Shown here in pieces: positions 1-7,960 of a DNA stretch of 52,705 bases (position 1 is its first letter; each line of letters opens with the position of its first letter). The notes under the pieces were generated by a model. The model made no database searches. It saw nothing but the letters and a program-made list of their open reading frames with translations, and was not told the DNA's origin. Origin of the DNA: Halothiobacillus sp. (lineage in GTDB: Bacteria > Pseudomonadota > Gammaproteobacteria > Halothiobacillales > Halothiobacillaceae); NCBI GenBank assembly GCA_011389965.1, contig JAABTF010000007.1:1-52705 (forward strand), in the 5' to 3' direction. A program made the position numbers and the translations under genes.

Positions 1-1
1 C

Positions 2-103
2 ACGACGCTCTTCCTCTCGACCAGCATCGATTACCGCCAAGGCAATCTCATCCTCAACGGCAACTCGGCCAACCAGCTGCTCAATATGCTGCTGGGCGGT
101 TGA
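2..103 (+). CDS. C-terminal fragment of an unidentified protein (truncated by window edge)
   Basis: An open frame enters from the left edge and ends at a TGA at 101-103, giving the last 33 residues of a protein. The tail alternates polar and hydrophobic residues (for example IDYRQGNLILNG) and ends in MLLGG, which suggests one or two beta strands. The pattern loosely recalls the C-terminus of DUF945/YdgA-type proteins, but the fragment is too short to assign. It lies 30 bases upstream of argJ on the same strand. It is real as an open frame; the product is unknown. Confidence 0.45.
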   Translation, partial: TTLFLSTSIDYRQGNLILNGNSANQLLNMLLGG

Positions 104-133
104 ATTGCGGCTATCCATTCGGGAGATCAAGGC

Positions 134-1363
134 ATGAGCGTTGGACTGACGGCCCCGGCAACCGGGGAGCTGCAGCCCATCCCGGGTATTCGCATCGGCA
201 TCACCCAGGCCGGTGTCCGCAAAGCCGGCAAGGATGACCTGGCCGTCATGTTGCTGCCGGAAGGGGCGACCATGGCGGGGGTTTACACCCTGAATCGCTT
301 TTGTGCCGCGCCGGTCACCCTGTGTCGGGAGCGCCGTGACAGCGATGTTGCGCCCCGGGCGCTAGTGATCAATACCGGCAACGCCAATGCCGGTACCGGT
401 AAGGACGGCATGGCCCGGGCCCAGTCGATCTGCCGCACGCTGGCCGGCCGGCTGGGCTGCGACGAGCTGGGCGTCTGGCCGTTCTCCACCGGTGTCATCA
501 TGGAGACCCTGCCTTCCGAACGCATCATCGACGCCTTGCCGGCGGCCGTGGCCGAGGCGGTCGAGGACAACTGGCTGCGGGCCGCTTCGGCGATCATGAC
601 CACGGACACCGTTCCCAAGGGACGGTCGCTTACTCGTGTGATCGGTGGGGCTTCGGTAACCGTCACCGGCATCGCCAAGGGATCGGGGATGATCCAGCCC
701 AACATGGCGACCATGCTCGGCTACATCGGCGTGGACGCACAAGTGCCCCAGCCCGTCCTGCAGGCCATGCTCGATGAGGTCACCCAGGAAAGCTTCAACC
801 GCGTGACGGTCGATGGCGACACCTCGACCAATGATGCCTTCATGCTGATAGCCAATGGTCGCCCCGGATCGCTGACGGTCGACAGCGTCGAGGACGATTC
901 TTACGCCGCCCTGCGCGATGCCGTCGCGGAGGTGGCCGTGTTCCTGGCCCAGTCGCTGGCTCGTGACGGGGAGGGCGCAACAAAGTTCGTTACCATCGAG
1001 GTCAGCGGAGGACGGGATCGCGCCGAGTGCCGCCAGGTGGGCAAGGCGATCGCCCACAGCCCGCTGGTCAAGACGGCGCTGTTCGCCTCCGACCCCAACC
1101 TGGGACGCATACTTGCGGCCGTGGGGTATGCCGGCATCGACGATCTCGACGTGGGCCGGGTGGGTCTCTGGCTGGGTGACGTGCGCGTGGTCGTCGACGG
1201 CGGCCGTGACCCAGACTACATCGAGGCGGACGCCGCTGCGGTGATGGCCGAGCCCGAGATCAGCATGCGTATCGATCTGGGTCGAGGGCTTGCCGTCGAC
1301 CAGGTCTGGACCTGCGATTTTTCCTACGACTACGTCCGGATTAACGCCGAATATCGTTCCTGA
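134..1363 (+). CDS. argJ: Bifunctional glutamate N-acetyltransferase / amino-acid acetyltransferase ArgJ
   Basis: ArgJ moves the acetyl group from N-acetylornithine to glutamate (cyclic arginine pathway), and many members also make N-acetylglutamate from acetyl-CoA. The 409-residue length is normal for the family. The self-cleavage region is visible: GSGMIQPNMATML at about residues 183-195, with the nucleophile Thr193 following Ala192. The protein ends in YVRINAEYRS, the usual ArgJ C-terminus. The start is the ATG at 134. The next gene begins 4 bases after the stop, so the two are probably cotranscribed. Whether it is mono- or bifunctional cannot be told from sequence alone. Confidence 0.97.
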   Translation: MSVGLTAPATGELQPIPGIRIGITQAGVRKAGKDDLAVMLLPEGATMAGVYTLNRFCAAPVTLCRERRDSDVAPRALVINTGNANAGTGKDGMARAQSICRTLAGRLGCDELGVWPFSTGVIMETLPSERIIDALPAAVAEAVEDNWLRAASAIMTTDTVPKGRSLTRVIGGASVTVTGIAKGSGMIQPNMATMLGYIGVDAQVPQPVLQAMLDEVTQESFNRVTVDGDTSTNDAFMLIANGRPGSLTVDSVEDDSYAALRDAVAEVAVFLAQSLARDGEGATKFVTIEVSGGRDRAECRQVGKAIAHSPLVKTALFASDPNLGRILAAVGYAGIDDLDVGRVGLWLGDVRVVVDGGRDPDYIEADAAAVMAEPEISMRIDLGRGLAVDQVWTCDFSYDYVRINAEYRS

Positions 1364-1367
1364 TTCC

Positions 1368-2351
1368 GTGAGCGATCGCCCCGTCACTGATATCGTCCTG
1401 GGTATGTTGCGCGAGCCGGACGATCGCGTCTGGGCCGAGATTCGTCCTGACGATAAGCATCTCGCCGGTGCGCTGGCCTTTCCCGGCGGCAAGCGAGGCG
1501 CGGGCGAATCCCTGCGCGCTGCATTGTGTCGTGAGCTGACCGAGGAAGTCGGGGTCGCGGTCCTCCGCGCGCGTCGCCTGATCGAGCTGACCTGGGATTA
1601 CCCCGACCGGCGTCTGCGCCTGATCGGCTTCGAGGTGACCCAGTGGACCGGGACGCCGAATGGCCGCGAAGGCCAGCGGCTGGTCTGCCGGCCCTTGGAC
1701 GGCTGTCATCGGGAGGATTGGCTGGCGGCCATGCCGCCGGCCAATCGGGGCTTGGTCAACGCCATGGTGCTGCCGCGCTGCATGGCGATCAGCCCGCCGC
1801 GAGGTGGGCAATCGACCGAAGCCTGGTTCGGCCGTATCGAAGCGGGTCTGGCGAATATGTCGGCGCCCATGCTGATCAACGTGCGCCCGGCGGACGACGC
1901 GTTACTGACGTTGGCTCAGTGGCAGATGCTGACTGGCCGGCTGCGTGCCGCCGGACACTGGCCCCTGGTCAACCCTGGAGGGACGCAGGCGTTTCCCGAG
2001 GGCCTCGATGGAGGTGTCGGCCTTCACCTCAATCACGCGCGCCTCGTCGAGACATCCGCCGGGATGGTGGGCGCCTGGCAAGCAAGTGGTCACTTGGTAT
2101 CGGCGGCCGTGCATGACCGGGAGTCGATGGAGCGGGCCAATCTGCTAGGGGTCGACCTGGTGACGGTCTCGCCCGTGCACCCGACAGCCACCCATCCCGA
2201 TGCAGTGGGCATAGGCTGGAAGGTGTTTGCGGCGCTGGTGGAAACAGCCCGGATGCCGGTCTTTGCCCTGGGCGGTGTCTCGCCGGACGATCTGGGTCGG
2301 GTCTGGCGACGGGGCGGTCACGGCGTGGCCTCGATCTCGGCGTTCTGGTGA
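1368..2351 (+). CDS. Nudix hydrolase fused to a ThiE-like (thiamine-phosphate synthase fold) domain
   Basis: This 327-residue protein has an N-terminal MutT-type domain with an intact Nudix box (residues 41-63: G, five residues, E, seven residues, RELTEEVG). The second half (about 175-327) resembles ThiE, with GLHLNHARL, VSPVHPTATHP and a final FALGG...GVASISAF strand. The N-terminal half should hydrolyse a nucleoside di- or triphosphate. The C-terminal half carries His where ThiE has Lys after the PTxT motif and has no clear N-terminal substrate Arg/Lys, so thiamine-phosphate synthesis is doubtful. The start is taken as the GTG at 1368, 4 bases after argJ; an ATG at 1290 would overlap argJ by 74 bases. 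This fusion architecture is known in proteobacteria, but its substrate is not. Confidence 0.85.
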   Translation: MSDRPVTDIVLGMLREPDDRVWAEIRPDDKHLAGALAFPGGKRGAGESLRAALCRELTEEVGVAVLRARRLIELTWDYPDRRLRLIGFEVTQWTGTPNGREGQRLVCRPLDGCHREDWLAAMPPANRGLVNAMVLPRCMAISPPRGGQSTEAWFGRIEAGLANMSAPMLINVRPADDALLTLAQWQMLTGRLRAAGHWPLVNPGGTQAFPEGLDGGVGLHLNHARLVETSAGMVGAWQASGHLVSAAVHDRESMERANLLGVDLVTVSPVHPTATHPDAVGIGWKVFAALVETARMPVFALGGVSPDDLGRVWRRGGHGVASISAFW

Positions 2352-2403
2352 GTCGCGATGCCATGACCTTTCGTTCAGGATTTTCCTGCAGGAGTGATGA
2401 CGA

Positions 2404-2907
2404 ATGAGCATGAAACAGGCCCGGTGGCTGGTGGCGACCTTGCTGATTCTCGGCGTGCTTTCCTATCTGTGGGGCCGTGCGCCGAGCAAGCTTTCCATGG
2501 ACACGCCGGCCAGCGGGCCGTTGACCGAAGTGGACATACCGGCGGATTGTGCGGTCAAGGGAGAAGGCTGCCGGGTGGAAATCAAGGGGCTCGGGGCGTT
2601 TCGCGTGCGTATGCCGGAAACGGTGGTCCCGTTGGAGAAGTTCACCTTCGAGGTCGAGCCGCAGGGCGAGGCGGCCCGGTCCATCGGCGGCATGCGAGTG
2701 GATTTCGAGATGGTCGGCATGGACATGGGTATCAATGCCTATCGGCTCGAACGGCTGGCCGATGACAGTTACCGCCAGGAGATCATCCTGCCGGTCTGCA
2801 CGACCTCACGCAGTGACTGGCGGGCCAATCTGAGCATTCACAGCACCCAGGGGAGTTACCTGCTGCGACTGCCGTTCCAGGTGGATCGCTCGCGCCCGGC
2901 CAACTGA
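2404..2907 (+). CDS. Hypothetical membrane-anchored periplasmic protein
   Basis: The product has 167 residues: a single N-terminal hydrophobic segment (about residues 8-24, either anchor or signal) followed by a mostly beta domain containing MDMGINAYRL and a single-Cys ILPVCTTSRSDW stretch. The MDMG and beta-sandwich look is reminiscent of YtkA/FixH-type domains, but I cannot assign it. A GGAG sequence about 10 bases before the ATG at 2404 supports the start. It follows the Nudix gene on the same strand by 52 bases and converges with the Smr gene, whose stop is 11 bases away. Confidence 0.75.
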   Translation: MSMKQARWLVATLLILGVLSYLWGRAPSKLSMDTPASGPLTEVDIPADCAVKGEGCRVEIKGLGAFRVRMPETVVPLEKFTFEVEPQGEAARSIGGMRVDFEMVGMDMGINAYRLERLADDSYRQEIILPVCTTSRSDWRANLSIHSTQGSYLLRLPFQVDRSRPAN

Positions 2908-2917
2908 TCGATGGTGT

Positions 2918-3466
2918 TCAGTCGGTGGGGCGCAGGCGCCGCAACAGGACATACACAGCCCCCGTGCCGCCGTCATGCGGCGGGGCGGAACAGAAGGCGA
3001 CCACGTCGTTACGCTGCGGCAACCAGCGGTTGAGCATTGTCTTGAGCACCGGTTGCTGTTCGGCCGAGCGGTAGCCCTTGCCGTGCACAATGCGGATACA
3101 GCGTCGCAGCTCGCCCCGCTCGGCTCGGATGAACGCCGAGACCGTGGTTCGGGCCCCCTCGACCGTCATGCCGTGCAGGTCAAGCGAGGCGGTGACGCTG
3201 TAGCCGCCCCGCTTAAGCTTGCGCAGAATCTGCTTTTGCACGCCGGGTCGCAGGTACTGCACCTGTTCGCCCTGCTCGGGCGCCTCGGCCAAGTCGCTGA
3301 ACGGCATGTCATCGACCAGTTCGTCGAAGCCGGGATCGCGGCGCGGCCGGGCGCTGGGACGCGGCCGTTCGGGCTCGATGCGGCTGTCCTCGACCGGGTC
3401 CACCGGACCGACGGCGTCGAGGAACAGTTCGCGGTCTTCGGGTCGGATGCGTGACTTGCCACTCAT
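2918..3466 (-). CDS. Smr-domain protein (putative endonuclease)
   Basis: Smr domains are small nuclease-like modules; bacterial stand-alone Smr proteins act on DNA or on mRNA of stalled ribosomes. The 182-residue protein has a charged, Pro/Arg-rich N-terminal half, a YLRPGVQKQILRKLKRG linker, then the Smr domain with LDLHG (residues 95-99), HGKG (128-131) and a terminal GGTGAVYVLL strand. The HGKG version is closer to SmrA than to SmrB. The start at 3466 (MSGKSRIRPEDR) is preferred over an upstream ATG at 3496 because homology begins there. It is divergent from surE, with about 146 bases between. Confidence 0.88.
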   Translation of the reverse strand: MSGKSRIRPEDRELFLDAVGPVDPVEDSRIEPERPRPSARPRRDPGFDELVDDMPFSDLAEAPEQGEQVQYLRPGVQKQILRKLKRGGYSVTASLDLHGMTVEGARTTVSAFIRAERGELRRCIRIVHGKGYRSAEQQPVLKTMLNRWLPQRNDVVAFCSAPPHDGGTGAVYVLLRRLRPTD

Positions 3467-3612
3467 GCGCGCATCATAGCCTGTCGCCGGCGCCAAGTGC
3501 CATGGCCGCGCCGAGGTGGACGACGGGCTGAATTGCCAGTCGGCGCGCGGTATCCTTTCACGCCTTACATCCCAAGCGACATTCTGTCCTACCGAATCGA
3601 TACGAGCGATCT

Positions 3613-4353
3613 ATGCACATCCTCCTGAGCAATGACGACGGCTACCTTTCCCCCGGTCTGAACGTGTTGGCTGAGCGCCTGAGCCGCTTTGCCACCGTCA
3701 CCATCGTTGCCCCCGACCGCGATCGCAGCGGCGCTTCCAACAGCCTGACACTCTCCCGGCCGTTGAGGCCGCGACAACTCGAGGAACATCTCTGGGTGAT
3801 CGACGGCACGCCCTCCGATTGCGTACACCTGGGGATAAAGGGGCTGTTGCCGTCCATGCCGGACCTGGTGGTCTCGGGTATTAACCATGGCGCCAACCTC
3901 GGCGACGACGTGTTGTATTCCGGCACAGTCGCGGCCGCGAGCGAGGGCCGGGCGCTGGGGCTGCCTGCGATCGCCGTGTCCTGCCAGTCGTTCGCCCCGG
4001 AGCACCTGGGTTCGGCGGCGCACTGGGTCGACTGGCTCATCCGTCGACTCGGTAATCATCCGCTGCCTGCCTACACCCTGCTCAATGTCAACGTGCCCGA
4101 TCAGCCGCTCGAGGCGATCGACGGCATTCGTGCCACCCGCCTGGGGCGTCGGCACCCGTCGGGCCAGTTGGTCCGGGAAACCGACCCGCGTGGCCGCGAG
4201 ATCGTCTGGATTGGCGCTGCCGGTGAGGCGGAAGATGCCGGGGAGGGCACGGACTTTCACGCGCTTTCGCAGGGATGGGTCTCGGTGACGCCCATTCATT
4301 TCGACATGACGCGCCACGAGGCGATGCCGGCTCTCGAGCAATGGTTGGTTTGA
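3613..4353 (+). CDS. surE: 5'/3'-nucleotidase SurE
   Basis: SurE is a divalent-metal-dependent phosphatase for nucleoside 5'- and 3'-monophosphates, linked to stationary-phase survival. The 246-residue length is normal. The N-terminus MHILLSNDDG carries the metal-binding Asp8-Asp9 pair. GASNSLTLSRPL and SGINHGANLGDDVLYSGT supply the remaining Ser and Asn ligands. It is the first gene of the conserved surE-pcm-yqaA-nlpD-rpoS block; pcm starts 12 bases after its stop. Confidence 0.97.
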   Translation: MHILLSNDDGYLSPGLNVLAERLSRFATVTIVAPDRDRSGASNSLTLSRPLRPRQLEEHLWVIDGTPSDCVHLGIKGLLPSMPDLVVSGINHGANLGDDVLYSGTVAAASEGRALGLPAIAVSCQSFAPEHLGSAAHWVDWLIRRLGNHPLPAYTLLNVNVPDQPLEAIDGIRATRLGRRHPSGQLVRETDPRGREIVWIGAAGEAEDAGEGTDFHALSQGWVSVTPIHFDMTRHEAMPALEQWLV

Positions 4354-4365
4354 GGTGAGGCCGTG

Positions 4366-5016
4366 ATGCAAAGGGACTACCAGTGGGCCCGTCGGGCCTT
4401 GCTCGATCGGCTGGAGGCACAGGGCATCAGCACCCCGGCGGTCCTGACCGCCATCGAGGAAGTGCCGCGGGAGACATTCGTCGATGAAGTGCAGAGCGTG
4501 CGCGCGTACGAGGATTGTTCGCTGCCGATCGGCCAGGGACAGACATTGTCCCAGCCCTATATCGTCGCCCGGATGACCGAGCTTGTGATGGGGGGCGAAA
4601 CTCGGCTCAAGCGTGTGCTCGAGGTAGGCACTGGCTCGGGCTATCAGGCTGCCGTGCTCTCGCAATTGTGCCAAACGGTGTTCACCGTCGAACGGATTGG
4701 CGCCTTTTTGGAGCAGGCCAGGACACGGCATCGTTACCTCGGTCTGCTCAATATCCGTTACATGCATCGGGACGGTTTCAAGGGTTGGCCGTCGCAGGCC
4801 CCGTTTGACGGCATCCTGGTGACGGCGGCGCCCGACGATGTCCCTCTCGAGCTCAAGGAGCAGCTGGCTGTTGGCGGCCGCCTGGTCATTCCGGTAGGGA
4901 CGCAGGCCGGGGGCCAGAAACTGACGGTTATTACCCGTCTGGCGGACAACGAATATCAGACCCGCTGGTACGATCTGGTTTCCTTCGTCCCCCTGTTGCC
5001 CGGTGAACTTGCATGA
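4366..5016 (+). CDS. pcm: Protein-L-isoaspartate O-methyltransferase
   Basis: Pcm uses S-adenosylmethionine to methylate L-isoaspartyl residues in aged proteins and start their repair. The 216-residue product contains the family sequence GQTLSQPYIVARMTEL and the SAM-binding motif VLEVGTGSGYQAA. I chose the ATG at 4366 because GAGGTGAGG at 4352-4360 sits better for it than for the in-frame GTG at 4363. The stop overlaps the next gene's start in an ATGA, so translation is probably coupled. Confidence 0.96.
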   Translation: MQRDYQWARRALLDRLEAQGISTPAVLTAIEEVPRETFVDEVQSVRAYEDCSLPIGQGQTLSQPYIVARMTELVMGGETRLKRVLEVGTGSGYQAAVLSQLCQTVFTVERIGAFLEQARTRHRYLGLLNIRYMHRDGFKGWPSQAPFDGILVTAAPDDVPLELKEQLAVGGRLVIPVGTQAGGQKLTVITRLADNEYQTRWYDLVSFVPLLPGELA

Positions 5017-5606
5017 GGATATCCATGAGGCTTTTCGGCCCGCTGTATGACCGCGTTCTCGCATGGTCGGCCCATCGTCGGGGACCGGCATTTCTCGGTG
5101 CGTTGAGTTTCGCCGAATCCTCTGTGTTTCCGGTGCCTCCCGATGTCATGCTGATGCCGATGGCGCTGGCTCGGCCGCGCTGCTGGTGGGCCTTCGCGCT
5201 AATCGCCACCTTGGGCAGCGTGCTGGGCGGGATCCTTGGCTACCTGATCGGGTATTGGGCGATCGAGGCGATCACCCCTTGGTTGGAAACCTCGAAATAT
5301 GCCGGGGGATTCGAGCTGGCGCGTGACTGGTTTTCGCGCTGGGGGTTCTGGGCCGTACTGGTGGCCGGTTTCTCGCCGATTCCCTACAAGGTTTTCACCA
5401 TCGCGGCAGGCGCGATGACTATGAACCCATTGGGTTTCTTTCTTGCCTCGTTCGTTGGGCGAGGGGCGCGCTTTTTTCTGGTCTCGGGGCTGGTGGCTTG
5501 GGCAGGGCCGCGCCTCGCGCCGCATCTCCGCCGGTACATCGAGTGGTTGGGGTGGCTGTTTGTCGTGCTCCTGCTGGCGGCCATCCTCGCCTGGCAGTTG
5601 ATGTAG
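5013..5606 (+). CDS. yqaA: YqaA/DedA-like membrane protein (SNARE-associated/VTT domain)
   Basis: This 197-residue integral membrane protein belongs to the DedA/VTT superfamily, some members of which move lipid carriers across the inner membrane. It has several hydrophobic helices, a GGILGYLIGYWAIEA segment and the re-entrant-type PIPYKVFTIAAGAMTMNPLGFF region typical of YqaA. The ATG at 5013 overlaps the pcm stop by 4 bases; an in-frame ATG at 5025 is an alternative. A YqaA gene between pcm and nlpD is also seen in pseudomonads. The substrate is unknown. Confidence 0.88.
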   Translation: MRISMRLFGPLYDRVLAWSAHRRGPAFLGALSFAESSVFPVPPDVMLMPMALARPRCWWAFALIATLGSVLGGILGYLIGYWAIEAITPWLETSKYAGGFELARDWFSRWGFWAVLVAGFSPIPYKVFTIAAGAMTMNPLGFFLASFVGRGARFFLVSGLVAWAGPRLAPHLRRYIEWLGWLFVVLLLAAILAWQLM

Positions 5607-5692
5607 GGGCGCTCCGGGTGGTTGCCACACTTCGCAAAGGTTCGCCCCGCCCGGATGGAATTGGGTGGGCGAGGTGCCGTGTCTCGACCCTC

Positions 5693-6418
5693 ATGGTCTT
5701 GGTCTTGACGTTCCTAGTCGTAATATCGATCCTGAGTGGTTGCGCTACGCCCACGGACTATCGCAGCTGGGAGCGGGGCAATCCCGTTTATTACGTCAAG
5801 GGGGGTGACACGCTTTACTCCATCGCCGTGGCCAATGACTTGGACTGGCAGCGATTGGCTCGGTGGAACCGTATCGCCAATCCCCGTCATCTCAAGATCG
5901 GTCAGCGCCTGCGTCTCAGCGCTCCGGGGGGAGGGGGCGCTTCGAAACGGCGAAGCCGGCCGGCGGTAGCCAGCGCACCGGCCAAGTCGTCGCCCCGTTC
6001 ATCCGCGTCTTCCGCCTCCTCGGCCACGCCGGCCGCCTCGTCAGTGACTTGGAAATGGCCTCTCCAAGGCAAAATCCTGCATCGCTTTCCAGAAGGCGCC
6101 CGCGCCCAGAAAGGCATGATCATCGCCGCAAAGATCGATGCGCCCGTCCAGGCCGCGGCGCCCGGCCGGGTCGTGTATTCGGGTGATGGTCTGCCCGGCT
6201 ATGGCAATTTGGTCATCGTCAAGCACAACGCTGACTGGCTATCGGCCTATGCCTACAACAAAAGCCTGTTGGTCGAGGAGGGCGATGAGGTGAGCAGTGG
6301 CCAGTCCATCGCGAGGGTCGGTCCGCGCGATCATCGCCAGCCCAGCCGCGGCGGGCATCTCTTGTTCCAGATTCGTCGGCAGGGCAAGCCGGTCGACCCT
6401 GAACGCTACCTTCCCTGA
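5693..6418 (+). CDS. nlpD: NlpD-like lipoprotein: LysM plus degenerate M23 (LytM) domain
   Basis: NlpD is an outer-membrane lipoprotein that activates the amidase AmiC during cell separation. The 241-residue protein starts at the ATG at 5693 and has a lipobox LSGC with the lipidated Cys at residue 17, a LysM domain (about 32-77), an Ala/Ser/Arg-rich linker and a LytM domain (about 118-241). The M23 metal ligands are missing: the first HxxxD region reads GMIIAAKIDAP and the HxH motif has become HLLF. This is normal for NlpD/EnvC activators and argues for a regulator, not an enzyme. An upstream in-frame ATG at 5498 would sit inside yqaA and is rejected. Confidence 0.92.
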   Translation: MVLVLTFLVVISILSGCATPTDYRSWERGNPVYYVKGGDTLYSIAVANDLDWQRLARWNRIANPRHLKIGQRLRLSAPGGGGASKRRSRPAVASAPAKSSPRSSASSASSATPAASSVTWKWPLQGKILHRFPEGARAQKGMIIAAKIDAPVQAAAPGRVVYSGDGLPGYGNLVIVKHNADWLSAYAYNKSLLVEEGDEVSSGQSIARVGPRDHRQPSRGGHLLFQIRRQGKPVDPERYLP

Positions 6419-6523
6419 TTCATTCCGGTTCCGCGCCAGCTGCCCGGGCATCGCTGCGAGTTCATTACGGTCTTCGCTAGGCTTTTCGAGCCCTATCATC
6501 GAGAGCAATGGAATGATGCCGGC

Positions 6524-6552
6524 TTGCTGTACAGGGCCTGTATAATTATGCT
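6524..6552 (+). promoter_or_regulatory. Candidate rpoS promoter
   Basis: TTGCTG at 6524-6529 is followed, after 17 bases, by TATGCT at 6547-6552; a perfect TATAAT overlaps at 6541-6546 but has no good -35 at the right distance. Either -10 would give an rpoS leader of about 180 bases. Match quality is moderate, so this is a suggestion only. Confidence 0.35.
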
Positions 6553-6591
6553 GAAAGCGCCAGTTTAAAGCATATGCGCGAGGTGCCTGCG

Positions 6592-6607
6592 GCGGCATTT
6601 TTGCCGC
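6592..6607 (+). repeat. Hairpin in the rpoS leader
   Basis: GCGGCA (6592-6597) pairs perfectly with TGCCGC (6602-6607) around a TTTT loop, about 130 bases before the rpoS start. No long T-run follows (TTTGCTATC), so it is not a convincing terminator; it could be a leader structure. Confidence 0.55.
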
Positions 6608-6737
6608 TTTGCTATCAAGATATTGAATTTGAAATGTGGTTTTATTCGATATTGCGGGGTTGACCGCCTCGATTGGTTATGCAAAAGTTATACAGATGTT
6701 TGAGCGAACCCAATTGCAACGCAGCGAGGGATACGGT

Positions 6738-7730
6738 ATGGCACAGGTAACGGTCCAAGACAGTATTACTCCGGTCGATTCCGAGAAAGCCGAAGTACCG
6801 GCCCCCGATGCTGCCGAAGCCGGCCTCGAGCCGCGTCGTCCCGCTCGGTCCGAGTCGGCCGAGTTTGCCCGGAACTTCAACGTGGCAGACTCGGAGTCCC
6901 CTGATCCGGTACGGCTTTACCTCAAGGATGTCGAAACCGAGCGTTTGCTGACCCCTGCCCAGGAGATCGACTACTCTCGCCGTGCCCAGGCCGGCGAAGA
7001 GTGGGCGCGGCAAAAGATGATCGTGTGCAATCTGCGTCTGGTCATCAAGCTGGCGCGCCGCTACATCAACCGCGGTCTTGACCTGCTCGATCTGATCGAA
7101 GAGGGCAATCTGGGCCTGATGCGGGCCGTGGAGAAATTCGATCCCGAGCGGGGCTTCCGCTTCTCTACCTATGCGACCTGGTGGATTCGCCAGACCATCG
7201 AGCGGGCGTTAATGAATCAGTCGCGCACGGTTCGTTTGCCGGTGCATGTGGTCAAGGAGGTGCATTCCTACAACCGCGCTGCCCGCCGGATCTCGCAGAA
7301 CCAGAGTGGCGACGTGCGGCCTGAACAAATCGCCGAGGATCTCGGCAAGCCCGTCAAAGACGTGCTCAAGGTCATGTCGTTCAACGAGCGGGAATCGTCC
7401 TTCGACAGCCCGCTCAAGGGCGATGGCGAGTTTTCGCTGCTGGACATGGTGCCGGACGAGAATAGCCGTCTTCCTGAAGACGAGTTGCAAGATGACGGTG
7501 TGATGCAGTTGCTCGACCGGTTGATCGACAAGCTGGAAGGCAAGCAACGGGAGGTGTTGATGCGCCGTTATGGCCTGCGTGGACACGAGCCGGCCACCTT
7601 GGAGCAGGTGGGCAGCCTGCTCGGGTGCACCCGCGAGCGGGTCCGCCAGATCCAACTGGAGGCCGTCCGTCGTCTCAAGCAGTTCGCTGCCAGTGAGGGT
7701 GTGACCTCGGACGTGATTTTCAGCGAGTAA
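6738..7730 (+). CDS. rpoS: RNA polymerase sigma factor RpoS
   Basis: RpoS is the general-stress/stationary-phase sigma-70-family factor. The 331-residue length almost matches E. coli RpoS (330). Region 1.2 (DPVRLYLKDVETERLLT), region 2 with the -10-binding helix (GFRFSTYATWWIRQTIERA), region 3 and region 4 with the -35-binding helix (LGCTRERVRQIQLEAVRRL) are all intact. The ATG at 6738 has a GAGGG 7 bases upstream; in-frame ATGs at 6636 and 6696 lie in the leader and lack this. Position downstream of nlpD is the conserved one. Confidence 0.97.
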   Translation: MAQVTVQDSITPVDSEKAEVPAPDAAEAGLEPRRPARSESAEFARNFNVADSESPDPVRLYLKDVETERLLTPAQEIDYSRRAQAGEEWARQKMIVCNLRLVIKLARRYINRGLDLLDLIEEGNLGLMRAVEKFDPERGFRFSTYATWWIRQTIERALMNQSRTVRLPVHVVKEVHSYNRAARRISQNQSGDVRPEQIAEDLGKPVKDVLKVMSFNERESSFDSPLKGDGEFSLLDMVPDENSRLPEDELQDDGVMQLLDRLIDKLEGKQREVLMRRYGLRGHEPATLEQVGSLLGCTRERVRQIQLEAVRRLKQFAASEGVTSDVIFSE

Positions 7731-7785
7731 TCGAGCGCGGACCCGCGCCGAATGTGCCGGGCGCCCGTTGCGAGTCTGCCTTTCA

Positions 7786-7812
7786 CGCCCCGCAGCCGGC
7801 CGGCGCGGGGCG
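7786..7812 (+). terminator. Strong hairpin after rpoS, probable terminator
   Basis: CGCCCCGC (7786-7793) pairs perfectly with GCGGGGCG (7805-7812); the loop contains the palindrome GCCGGC. It is followed by GTCTTGTTT, a weak T-tract. It sits 55 bases after the rpoS stop and before the MarR gene. Confidence 0.6.
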
Positions 7813-7960
7813 GTCTTGTTTGCCGGAAATATGGATAGCCCTGCTATTAGTTGGAGCCCGGAAGCGGTGCTGGCAGAATGAGCCTTGTGGTCTGCCATTC
7901 TGCGGTTCTTTCCGGCACGGGCAGGCGGCGTTCGATATCACCGCTGAGGGCTGTTCCCGC

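Larger units (their letters stand above)
6419..6737 (+). promoter_or_regulatory. 319-base nlpD-rpoS intergenic region (rpoS leader)
   Basis: No gene is seen in this stretch. It is AT-richer than its neighbours, contains a TATAAT at 6541-6546 overlapping a TATGCT at 6547-6552, and holds a hairpin at 6592-6607. In related bacteria rpoS has its own promoter and a long leader that sRNAs and Hfq can act on. This region is the natural place for such control here, but no sRNA pairing can be shown from this window alone. Confidence 0.5.

Noticed and set aside
5498-5692. Upstream extension of nlpD to an ATG at 5498
   Set aside because: It would overlap most of the yqaA end and put the lipobox 80 residues in; the lipoprotein signal places the start at 5693.
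5693-6418. Loss of M23 metal ligands in NlpD as a sign of a broken enzyme
   Set aside because: Degenerate LytM domains are the rule for NlpD/EnvC amidase activators, so this is expected, not decay.
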